A program made the translations under genes and the position numbers. DNA of 5,058 nt from JBHIET01 sp046760785 (GTDB lineage Bacteria; Chloroflexota; Anaerolineae; B4-G1), in the NCBI GenBank assembly GCA_046760785.1, contig JBHIET010000132.1:1-5058 (forward strand), read 5' to 3'. How positions within the stretch are numbered: the first letter of the stretch is position 1; each line of letters begins with the position of its first letter. Below the pieces are notes generated by a model that saw nothing but the letters and a program-made list of their open reading frames with translations, ran no database searches and was not told where the DNA came from. Below are positions 1 through 4,985 of the stretch, in pieces.

Positions 1-140
1 CTACCGCGACGCCCACGCTCACACCCACCCCCACCAATACAGCCACACCTACGGCGACGCCAACTACCAGCACACCCACCTTCACCGCAACGCCTACGGT
101 TACGTCCACGGTGACCATTACTCCAACGGTGGAGCCATGA
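1..140 (+). CDS. C-terminal Thr/Pro-rich tail of an upstream protein (partial)
   Basis: The frame of codons starting at position 3 is open from the window edge to TGA at 138-140. It encodes about 45 residues made almost only of Thr, Pro, Ala, Val and Ser, in T-P-T / A-T-P-T steps, ending in TPTVEP. Such low-complexity Thr/Pro stretches are common as extracellular linkers or stalks in Chloroflexota surface proteins, often between a membrane anchor and a folded domain. Here the stretch runs to the extreme C-terminus with no folded domain, sorting motif or membrane helix after it, so it is a tail rather than a linker. The function of the protein cannot be told because its body lies outside the window. 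The next gene starts 34 nt downstream with its own ribosome binding site, so co-transcription is possible. Confidence is for the reading frame, not for any function. Confidence 0.75.
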   Translation, partial: TATPTLTPTPTNTATPTATPTTSTPTFTATPTVTSTVTITPTVEP

Positions 141-161
141 GCAACAGCCTACTGCAACTAC

Positions 162-168
162 AAAGGAG
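162..168 (+). promoter_or_regulatory. Ribosome binding site of the first M42 gene
   Basis: AAAGGAG ends 6 nt before the GTG at 175-177. This is a near-consensus Shine-Dalgarno at normal spacing and supports GTG as the true start of the first peptidase gene. Confidence 0.8.
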
Positions 169-174
169 CCTCGC

Positions 175-1308
175 GTGGAAATCATACCTTTACTAAAACA
201 GCTTTCAGAAACCGATGGTATCGCCGGATTCGAGGGGCCCGTGCGCGAACTGTTGCGCCAAACCTGGCAGCCCTTCGTGGACGAGATGCGCGAGGGCAAA
301 CTGGGGAGCCTGATCGCTCTCAAGCGGGGCACAGGGTCTGGAGGTTCGTCTGAGCCCTCGTCCCGAGCGTCTCGACTGAGCTCGACGAAGTCTCTGGCCG
401 AGGGGCTTGCCGAAGGCCCTCGCCCCAAGTTGATGCTGGCGACCCACGTGGACGAAATCGGGTTGATGGTGACCGGCGTCGAGAAAGGCTTCCTGCGCAT
501 TACCCGGGTTGGAGGGACAGACCGGCGTGTGCTGTTGGGGCTTGAAGTCACCGTCCACGGGCGACGCGACCTACCCGGCATCGTCGCCACTCGCCCGCCC
601 CACGTCCTGCCTGAGGACGAACGCAAGAAGACCGTGCCCTGGGACAAGCTCTTCGTGGACGTAGGGTTACCGGTGGAGGAGGTCGAGCGACTGGTCGCGG
701 TTGGCGACCTGATCTCGATCCGACGCAAGATGGCAGAGCTGAAGAACCGTCGCGTAGCAGGTAAGGCGATGGACGACCGGGCCTGTGTGGCCGCTGTGAC
801 GCTTGCGCTGGAGCAACTTTCTGGCGTACGTCACGCCTGGGACGTCTTCGCCGTGGCGACGACGCAAGAGGAGACAGGGCTGAAAGGAGCCATCACCGCC
901 GCCTACGGCGTCGCGCCAGACCTGGCCGTGGTACTGGACGTGACCTTCGGCAAGCACCCGGGTGTCCCGGAGACGGATGCCTTCCCATTGGGCGAGGGCC
1001 CCACCATCGGGGTCGGCCCCAACTTCCATCCCGGGCTCGTGGCGCGCTTGAAGGAGGTGGCCAAGGCCCGCGAGATCCCGCACCACATTGACCCCATCCC
1101 AGGCCGCAGCGGCACCGATGCCTGGGCCATCCAGGTCACACGCGAAGGGGTGCCTACAGCCCTCGTATCCGTCCCGATCTGCTATATGCACCAGCCGGTG
1201 GAGACGCTGGCTGTGCAGGACGTCGAGCGGGCCGGGCGGCTGGTGGCGGCGTTCATCGCCGGGCTGGAATCGGATTTCTTGGAGAGGTTGAGGAACCCCG
1301 TTTTCTGA
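175..1308 (+). CDS. M42 family metallo-aminopeptidase, paralog 1
   Basis: This is a predicted cytoplasmic aminopeptidase of MEROPS family M42 (glutamyl aminopeptidase / TET type), which removes N-terminal residues from peptides with a two-metal centre. The 377 residues start at a GTG with a good Shine-Dalgarno. The family residues are in order: His91 and Asp93 in HVDEIG, bridging Asp200 in GKAMDDR, catalytic Glu232 and metal-binding Glu233 in QEETG, Asp255 in VVLDVT, and His339 in CYMHQPVE. SGTDA at 312-316 is also typical. No signal peptide or membrane helix is seen. The protein is longer than its neighbours because residues of about 55-80 form a Ser/Glu-rich low-complexity insertion encoded by repeat-like DNA (see the repeat entry). 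It is the most divergent of the three tandem copies: QEETGLKG replaces QEEVGLRG, and CYMHQPVE replaces the RY(I/V)H form. Substrate preference cannot be read from the sequence. Older annotations of this family as endoglucanase ('cellulase M') are best disregarded. Confidence 0.93.
   Translation: MEIIPLLKQLSETDGIAGFEGPVRELLRQTWQPFVDEMREGKLGSLIALKRGTGSGGSSEPSSRASRLSSTKSLAEGLAEGPRPKLMLATHVDEIGLMVTGVEKGFLRITRVGGTDRRVLLGLEVTVHGRRDLPGIVATRPPHVLPEDERKKTVPWDKLFVDVGLPVEEVERLVAVGDLISIRRKMAELKNRRVAGKAMDDRACVAAVTLALEQLSGVRHAWDVFAVATTQEETGLKGAITAAYGVAPDLAVVLDVTFGKHPGVPETDAFPLGEGPTIGVGPNFHPGLVARLKEVAKAREIPHHIDPIPGRSGTDAWAIQVTREGVPTALVSVPICYMHQPVETLAVQDVERAGRLVAAFIAGLESDFLERLRNPVF
337..416 (+). repeat. Repeat-like in-frame insertion in M42 paralog 1
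   Basis: Relative to paralog 2, which goes from KRGTG almost directly to RVML, this gene has about 26 extra residues (55-80) rich in Ser, Glu, Leu and Arg. The DNA contains CTGAGCTCGACGAAG at 376-390 and TGCCGAAGG at 408-416. Their reverse complements match sub-motifs in the insertion of paralog 3: 13 of 15 bases against 2531-2545, and 9 of 9 against 2518-2526. There is also a short direct repeat CTCGAC at 371-376 and 381-386. From memory, similar CTTCGACAAGCTCAG-type elements are dispersed in many Chloroflexota and other genomes. The insertion keeps the frame, and all catalytic residues lie downstream and intact. Confidence 0.7.
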
Positions 1309-1322
1309 GACTGGGTTCTCAG
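1305..1322 (+). promoter_or_regulatory. Stem-loop covering a stop codon and the next Shine-Dalgarno
   Basis: CTGAGA at 1305-1310 is perfectly complementary to TCTCAG at 1317-1322, with a 6-nt loop. The left arm contains the TGA stop of paralog 1 (1306-1308), and the right arm covers the first two bases of the AGGAGG Shine-Dalgarno of paralog 2 (1321-1326). Wobble and A-U pairs between 1301-1304 and 1323-1326 could extend it over the whole site. A ribosome finishing paralog 1 would melt this structure, so translational coupling is a reasonable inference. The stem is short and could be chance. Confidence 0.4.
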
Positions 1323-1330
1323 GAGGATTT

Positions 1331-2365
1331 ATGATACTAAAAGAGCTTTCGGAAGCGGTTGGCGTTTCGGGGGACGAAGAGGCCGTGCGCGCCGTCGTGC
1401 TGGACGCGGTGCGGGAGCACGTGGACGAGGTCAGAGTGGATACAATGGGCAGCGTCCTGGCTTTCAAGCGCGGCACGGGACGCAAGCGACAGCGCGTGAT
1501 GCTGGACGCCCACATGGACGAGGTCGGCCTGATGGTCGTGGGGCACGACAACGACGGCTTCCTGCGGGTGAGAACCGTTGGCGGTATTGACCCCCGTCTG
1601 CTACCTGGCACCCTCCTCCAGGTCGGCTCCAAACGCATCCCCGGCGTCATCGGTGTCAAACCGATCCACCTGCTCAAGGAGGACGAAGGCGAGAAGGTAC
1701 CCAAAATCGAAGACCTGGTCGTGGACGTTGGGGCCAAGGACAAGGACGAGGCCAAGAAACTGGCCCCGCTGGGCACCTACGCCACCTTCGCCACGCAGTT
1801 CCGCGAACTGGGTCCCACCGTCAGCGGCAAGGCATTCGATGACCGGGTCGGATGCGCGGTGCTGGTGGAACTGCTGCGCGGCGAGCGCTTTCGCTTCGAC
1901 CTTCACGCGGCCTTCAGCGTGCAAGAGGAGGTTGGGTTGCGCGGGGCGCGGGTGGCGGCCTACGCCATCGAGCCCGACTGCGCCTTTGCGCTGGAAGGTA
2001 CCATCGCCGACGATACACCCAAGGACAAAGACGTCAGCCCTACGACGGAGCTGGGCAAGGGGCCGGCGATCACAGTGATGGACCGTGCCTTCATCGCCGA
2101 CCGGCGGCTGGTGCGGCTGCTTACCAACACGGCCGCAGAGTTGGGCATCCCCTACCAGTTCAAGCAGCCGGGCGTCGGCGGGACCGACGCAGGAGGCATT
2201 CACCTGGCCCGTGAGGGAGTGCCCTCGGCGACGGTGTCCGTACCATGCCGCTACATCCACAGTCCGGTGGCACTTATGAACGTAGACGATTTCAATAACA
2301 CGGTACGGCTGATGCGTGAGTCCCTCTCGCGTCTCACACGGCGTACCTTAAAGAGGAGGGATTGA
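1331..2365 (+). CDS. M42 family metallo-aminopeptidase, paralog 2
   Basis: This second M42 aminopeptidase has 344 residues, the usual family length, and no loop insertion. The ATG at 1331 follows AGGAGG at 1321-1326 with a 4-nt spacer. Active-site residues are His61 and Asp63 in HMDEVG, Asp170 in GKAFDDR, catalytic Glu199 and metal-binding Glu200 in QEEVGLRGAR, Glu222 in ALEGT, and His310 in RYIHSPV. The metal ligand at 222 is Glu, where paralogs 1 and 3 have Asp; both occur in M42 enzymes. GGTDAGG at 283-289 is the conserved loop near the active site. It is clearly closer to paralog 3 than to paralog 1, as judged by the shared DDR(V/I)GCAVL and QEEVGLRGAR blocks. No signal peptide is present, so a cytoplasmic location is likely. 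The gene begins 22 nt after paralog 1, and its stop overlaps the start of paralog 3 by one base. The C-terminus is a basic tail (TRRTLKRRD). Substrate specificity is unknown. Confidence 0.94.
   Translation: MILKELSEAVGVSGDEEAVRAVVLDAVREHVDEVRVDTMGSVLAFKRGTGRKRQRVMLDAHMDEVGLMVVGHDNDGFLRVRTVGGIDPRLLPGTLLQVGSKRIPGVIGVKPIHLLKEDEGEKVPKIEDLVVDVGAKDKDEAKKLAPLGTYATFATQFRELGPTVSGKAFDDRVGCAVLVELLRGERFRFDLHAAFSVQEEVGLRGARVAAYAIEPDCAFALEGTIADDTPKDKDVSPTTELGKGPAITVMDRAFIADRRLVRLLTNTAAELGIPYQFKQPGVGGTDAGGIHLAREGVPSATVSVPCRYIHSPVALMNVDDFNNTVRLMRESLSRLTRRTLKRRD
2353..2359 (+). promoter_or_regulatory. Ribosome binding site that decides the paralog 3 start
   Basis: GAGGAGG ends 5 nt before the ATG at 2365-2367, which is normal spacing. 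An in-frame TTG at 2362 would sit only 2 nt from it. The ATG, which overlaps the TGA of paralog 2 (2363-2365) as TGATG, is therefore the better start. The site lies inside the end of the paralog 2 coding region, as expected for coupled translation. Confidence 0.8.
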
Positions 2366-3387
2366 TGAAGGAATTGATTCGCAAACTGGTGCAGACCTTC
2401 GGCCCTTCAGGGGTCGAGGAACAGATTCGATCCGTTATCCGCGCCGAGGTCGAGCCCTTCGCCGATGAAATTCGGGTGGACCCACTGGGGAGCCTGGTCG
2501 TCCGCAAGCAGGGCAGCCCTTCGGCAGACCCTTCGACAAGCTCAGGACAGACCCGCGAGGGCCAACGCATCGTCTTGGACGCCCACATGGACGAGATTGG
2601 CGTGATGGTGACGTACATAGACGAGAAAGGGTTTGCCCGCCTCACGCGCATCGGTGGGGTGCACCCGCTCACCTGCGTGGGCACACGGGTAGCCTTCGCC
2701 GACGGGACGGCAGGCGTCATCGGCGTCGAGCAGAAACGGGACGACACCAGCAAGGTCCCCAAGTTTGAGCAACTGTACCTTGACGTGGGGGGCACGAGCC
2801 GCGACGATTGCCCCGTCCACGTAGGCGACGCGGCTGTGTTCGTGCGGCCCTTCACTGTGCAGTCCACGCGGCTGATCGCCAAGGCGATGGACGACCGCAT
2901 CGGCTGCGCGGTGCTGATCGAGACGCTGCGCCGGCTGGAACGCACACCGCACGAGGTCTACTTCGTCTTCGCCGTACAAGAGGAAGTGGGACTGCGCGGC
3001 GCGCGTACCTCTGCTTATGGCATAGACCCGGACGTGGCCATCGCGGTGGACGTAACGGGGACCGGCGACACACCGGAATGTCAGCCAATGGCAGTGGAGT
3101 TGGGCAAGGGGCCAGCGGTGAAGGTGCAAGACCGGGGGATGATCGCCCACCCGGCGGTGCGGGATCTACTGGTGCAGCGGGCGCAGGAGGCAAACATCCC
3201 CTACCAACTGGAGGTGTTGGAACGAGGCACGACTGACGCGGCGGCGATGCAACTGGTGCGGGCCGGTGTGCCTTCGGGATGCCTCTCCATTCCCTGCCGC
3301 TATGTCCATACTCCCTCAGAGATGGTAGACGAGAGGGACGTGGAGAACAGCGTGCGGTTGTTGCTGGAGGTACTGCGGACGACGTGA
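2365..3387 (+). CDS. M42 family metallo-aminopeptidase, paralog 3
   Basis: This third tandem M42 aminopeptidase has 340 residues counted from the ATG at 2365, chosen over an upstream in-frame TTG because of Shine-Dalgarno spacing. Family residues are His74 and Asp76 in HMDEIG, Asp176 in AKAMDDR, catalytic Glu206 and metal-binding Glu207 in QEEVGLRGAR, Asp229 in AVDVT, and His315 in RYVHTPSE. GTTDAAA near 288-294 corresponds to the GTDA loop of the other copies. About 11 residues (roughly 51-61, containing DPSTSSGQ) are extra compared with paralog 2 and come from repeat-like DNA at the same loop that is expanded in paralog 1. The protein is soluble by sequence, with no signal peptide. The one-base overlap with paralog 2 argues for a shared transcript and coupled translation. 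The next gene, comEA-like, follows after 35 nt. Function within the family is not distinguishable; complete ligands suggest an active enzyme. Confidence 0.94.
   Translation: MKELIRKLVQTFGPSGVEEQIRSVIRAEVEPFADEIRVDPLGSLVVRKQGSPSADPSTSSGQTREGQRIVLDAHMDEIGVMVTYIDEKGFARLTRIGGVHPLTCVGTRVAFADGTAGVIGVEQKRDDTSKVPKFEQLYLDVGGTSRDDCPVHVGDAAVFVRPFTVQSTRLIAKAMDDRIGCAVLIETLRRLERTPHEVYFVFAVQEEVGLRGARTSAYGIDPDVAIAVDVTGTGDTPECQPMAVELGKGPAVKVQDRGMIAHPAVRDLLVQRAQEANIPYQLEVLERGTTDAAAMQLVRAGVPSGCLSIPCRYVHTPSEMVDERDVENSVRLLLEVLRTT
2517..2549 (+). repeat. Repeat-like in-frame insertion in M42 paralog 3
   Basis: CCCTTCGGCAG at 2517-2527 is followed by CCCTTCGACAAG at 2529-2540, an imperfect direct repeat of period 12, and then by CTCAGGACA. 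CCCTTCGACAAGCTCAGGA (2529-2547) closely resembles a short element that I recall as dispersed in many bacterial genomes, giving peptides such as PSTSSGQ in one frame and PELVEG in the other direction. It adds about 11 residues to the turn before the metal-binding His of paralog 3. Its sub-motifs occur in opposite orientation in the insertion of paralog 1. Confidence 0.7.
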
Positions 3388-3408
3388 TCTGGAGATGCGT
3401 CGTACCTT

Positions 3409-3416
3409 GGAGGAGG
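3409..3416 (+). promoter_or_regulatory. Ribosome binding site of comEA
   Basis: GGAGGAGG, continuing as a G-rich run to 3420, ends 6 nt before the ATG at 3423. It is strong and well placed, and fixes the comEA start at 3423 rather than at upstream in-frame codons that would lie inside paralog 3. Confidence 0.8.
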
Positions 3417-3422
3417 GGGACG

Positions 3423-4037
3423 ATGGATCGGGAGGGAACAACACGGTACCGGGGTTACATCATCGTTTGCTCGGCGCTCAGTCTCATCGTCGGTGGTGCG
3501 GTTGGATACTTTACCCCACATCCTCAGCCCAGCGCGCCCATCGCTGTCTCTACCCCTCTCCCGACCACGACACCGCTCCCCACCCCCACCCCGGCCCCCA
3601 TCCGGGTCCACGTCACCGGCGCGGTGCGAAACCCCGACGTCTACGAATTGCCCCCGAGCAGCATCGTCCAGGACGCGGTCGAGGCCGCCGGTGGCCCGGC
3701 CCCCGACGCCGACCTGGATCACATCAACCTGGCCGTGGAAGTGCGAGACCAACAACAGGTTTACGTGCCGCGTCAGGGGGAGGCGAATCCGCCGCCGCCG
3801 ATTTCTGGCAACGAGCCAAGCGGTGGGGGACCAGCGATGACGCTGATCAACATCAACACAGCTACGATGACGGAATTGGAGACCCTACCGCGTATCGGCC
3901 CGACGACGGCGCAGCGCATCGTGGAATACCGTGAGGCCAACGGCCCGTTTGAGACCATCGAGAACATCCAGAACGTGCCGGGCATCGGCCCGGCGACCTT
4001 CGAAGGGCTTAAGGATCTCACCACGGTGGGGCCGTAG
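3423..4037 (+). CDS. comEA: ComEA-type membrane-anchored DNA-binding protein (SLBB + helix-hairpin-helix)
   Basis: This is a predicted DNA receptor of natural transformation, anchored in the cytoplasmic membrane with its domains outside, where ComEA proteins bind double-stranded DNA and help pull it in. The 204 residues show a short charged N-terminus, one hydrophobic segment at about 11-30 (YIIVCSALSLIVGGAVGYF), a Thr/Pro-rich linker at about 38-59, and an SLBB domain at about 60-116 beginning RVHVTGAVRNPDVYELP. A Pro/Gly linker follows to about 139, then the ComEA helix-hairpin-helix region at about 141-201, opening with the typical ININTA. Two hairpins are visible: LPRIGPTTAQRIVEYR at 155-170 and VPGIGPATFEGL at 185-196. 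This order matches Bacillus-type ComEA. The start is set by a strong Shine-Dalgarno; a longer open frame upstream overlaps paralog 3 and is not needed. The gene ends one base before the prepilin peptidase gene. No comEC or comEB is in the window. Confidence 0.92.
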   Translation: MDREGTTRYRGYIIVCSALSLIVGGAVGYFTPHPQPSAPIAVSTPLPTTTPLPTPTPAPIRVHVTGAVRNPDVYELPPSSIVQDAVEAAGGPAPDADLDHINLAVEVRDQQQVYVPRQGEANPPPPISGNEPSGGGPAMTLININTATMTELETLPRIGPTTAQRIVEYREANGPFETIENIQNVPGIGPATFEGLKDLTTVGP

Positions 4038-4038
4038 G

Positions 4039-4785
4039 ATGGTTGTCGTCCTGTTTGTACTCCTCGGCCTCCTCGTCGGAGGCCTGGTCAATCAACTTAG
4101 CTCTGATCTCCCCGCCCGGCGAAGCCCTACCCGTCCTCACTGCCCCTACTGCGGGCGGGACCGGTCCTGGTGGCAGTGGCTTTCCCTACCCGCTTACCTG
4201 GTCGGGCGCATCCAATGCCCCTCCTGCGGTGCGCCGATCAGCCTGCGTCATCCACTGACCGAAATCGGGCTGGCGGTAGCCTACGGCTACCTCTGGGTCG
4301 TACTCAACCCCTCTGTAAAACTGGCGCTATACCTTGTATACAGCGCGATCTTCGCCCTCATCCTCATCATCGACATTGAGCGGCGATTGATCCTCAACGC
4401 GGTCACGTATCCGGCCATTCTCCTCGCCGTCGCCGCCAGCTTCTTTATGCCGGATATGACCTGGCAGAGCGCGCTGGCCGGTGGCGTGATTGGCCTTGTC
4501 TTTTTCCTTGGCGCTGCGCTGGCGGGGAGTGCCCTATTTGGCAGCGGGGCGTTGGGCGGCGGCGACGTTAAACTGGCGACGTTCGTCGGGCTGATCACCG
4601 GATTTCCGCTGATCATCGAGGCACTGGTGTTGGGTATCCTCATCGCGGCACTCGTCAGTCTGCTCTTGCTTGTCACCCACGTGCGCGGCCTGCGCGACCA
4701 CATCCCCTACGGGCCGTTCATCGTCGCCGGTGCTGTCATCACCCTTCTGTGGGGCTACCCCATCGCCGAATGGTTTCTGTACTAG
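4039..4785 (+). CDS. pilD: Type IV prepilin peptidase / N-methyltransferase (family A24)
   Basis: This membrane aspartic protease (PilD/ComC) cleaves the leader of type IV prepilins and pseudopilins and may methylate the new N-terminus. The 248 residues begin with a hydrophobic segment ending near residue 19, then a cytoplasmic loop with two Cys pairs, CPYC at 35-38 and CPSC at 60-63, typical of the zinc-binding N-terminal domain. About seven further hydrophobic segments follow. The catalytic aspartates are Asp112 in LIIDIERRLILN and Asp176 in GGGDVKLA. The usual Pro of the (I/L)P(D/N) part of the first motif is Leu here, a minor variant. The ATG at 4039 lies one base after the comEA stop with only a weak G-rich site (GGTGGGG, 4025-4031), so translation is probably coupled to comEA. 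A longer upstream open frame within comEA lacks any family similarity and is excluded. Adjacency to comEA fits a competence-pilus role, but the enzyme may serve all type IV pilus-like systems of the cell. Confidence 0.93.
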   Translation: MVVVLFVLLGLLVGGLVNQLSSDLPARRSPTRPHCPYCGRDRSWWQWLSLPAYLVGRIQCPSCGAPISLRHPLTEIGLAVAYGYLWVVLNPSVKLALYLVYSAIFALILIIDIERRLILNAVTYPAILLAVAASFFMPDMTWQSALAGGVIGLVFFLGAALAGSALFGSGALGGGDVKLATFVGLITGFPLIIEALVLGILIAALVSLLLLVTHVRGLRDHIPYGPFIVAGAVITLLWGYPIAEWFLY

Positions 4786-4789
4786 TACA
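4778..4789. repeat. 12-bp perfect palindrome spanning the pilD stop
   Basis: TGTACTAGTACA is a perfect 12-bp palindrome that includes the TAG stop at 4783-4785. It could be a protein-binding site or chance; with no loop it makes a poor RNA hairpin. No function is claimed. Confidence 0.4.
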
Positions 4790-4790
4790 C

Positions 4791-4810
4791 GTGGGCGGAA
4801 ATCCTTCCAC
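4791..4810 (+). terminator. Possible stem-loop just after pilD
   Basis: GTGGGCGG at 4791-4798 can pair with CCTTCCAC at 4803-4810 around an AAAT loop, with one G-U pair and one C/T mismatch. It starts 5 nt after the stop of pilD, a usual place for a terminator, but no T-run follows, so it is not a canonical intrinsic terminator. It may instead stabilise the 3' end of the mRNA. Confidence 0.3.
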
Positions 4811-4834
4811 AGTTAGGTGTCGAGCGGGAGCGCC

Positions 4835-4985
4835 GGTTGAGTAGGAGCTTCAGGTTGAGTAGCGGCTTGGGCTGAGTAGCGAAGCGTATCGAAGCCAGCG
4901 TACCGAAACCAGGCGACGCATCGAAACCAAGCGGCTTATTCAGAGTGCTTTTGCAGGCAGAAAACGCTTGGTTTCGATACGCTTC
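4835..4985. repeat. Cluster of GGTTGAGTAG / GTATCGAAACC-type dispersed repeat units
   Basis: Direct copies of GGTTGAGTAG start at 4835 and 4853, with a variant GGCTGAGTAG at 4870. The third continues as CGAAGCGTATCGAAGCC to 4896. Two more degenerate units follow: GCGTACCGAAACC at 4898-4910 and GCATCGAAACC at 4918-4928. An inverted copy lies at 4965-4985: TTCGATACGCTTC at 4973-4985 is the exact reverse complement of GAAGCGTATCGAA at 4881-4893. From memory, units of the form GGTTGAGTAGCGAAGCGTATCGAAACC occur as dispersed intergenic repeats in several high-GC bacteria. This family differs from the CTTCGACAAGCTCAG-type repeats inside the M42 genes. Confidence 0.65.
4916..4982. repeat. Long inverted repeat able to form a hairpin
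   Basis: The arm ACGCATCGAAACCAAGCG at 4916-4933 and the arm CGCTTGGTTTCGATACGC at 4965-4982 are complementary at 16 of 18 positions. A 14-bp perfect core lies next to a 31-nt loop. An alternative pairing of 4881-4893 with 4973-4985 is also perfect over 13 bp, so two mutually exclusive folds are possible. The hairpin may end transcription of the operon or protect its 3' end; no T-tract follows. Confidence 0.6.

Noticed and set aside
337..416. A genuine extra protein domain in M42 paralog 1
   Set aside because: The segment is low-complexity, is absent from paralog 2, and its DNA carries repeat motifs shared in reverse with paralog 3, so inserted repeat DNA explains it better.
667..1776. 369-residue open frame on the minus strand across the first two M42 genes
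   Set aside because: It is antisense to two clear M42 genes and crosses their junction, has low-complexity Ser/Arg/Thr-rich composition, and shows no recognisable motif. This is the expected result of codon bias in GC-rich DNA.
2362..2364. TTG start for M42 paralog 3
   Set aside because: It is only 2 nt from the GAGGAGG site; the ATG three bases later has proper spacing and overlaps the preceding stop as TGATG.
2542..3150. 202-residue open frame on the minus strand (and similar ones at 1601-2260 and 2334-2945)
   Set aside because: These lie opposite M42 genes whose active-site motifs are intact. The antisense peptides are His/Arg- or Ser/Arg-rich without family features.
3379..3403. 6-bp inverted repeat (ACGACG / CGTCGT) between paralog 3 and comEA as a terminator
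   Set aside because: The stem is short, the loop is 13 nt, there is no T-run, and the comEA Shine-Dalgarno lies outside it. It is probably chance in GC-rich DNA.
3279..3422. N-terminal extension of comEA beginning inside M42 paralog 3
   Set aside because: It would overlap the end of paralog 3 by over 100 nt in another frame and has an Arg-rich non-homologous sequence. The strong GGAGGAGG before 3423 supports the internal ATG, which is followed directly by the membrane anchor.
3931..4038. N-terminal extension of the prepilin peptidase within comEA
   Set aside because: The 36 extra residues are an Arg/Ser-rich shadow of the comEA helix-hairpin-helix coding region. The family N-terminus (hydrophobic segment, then two CxxC pairs) starts at the ATG at 4039.
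4835..4985. CRISPR array
   Set aside because: The units are degenerate, short, unevenly spaced and partly inverted. There are no constant-length repeats with unique spacers, and no cas gene is nearby.
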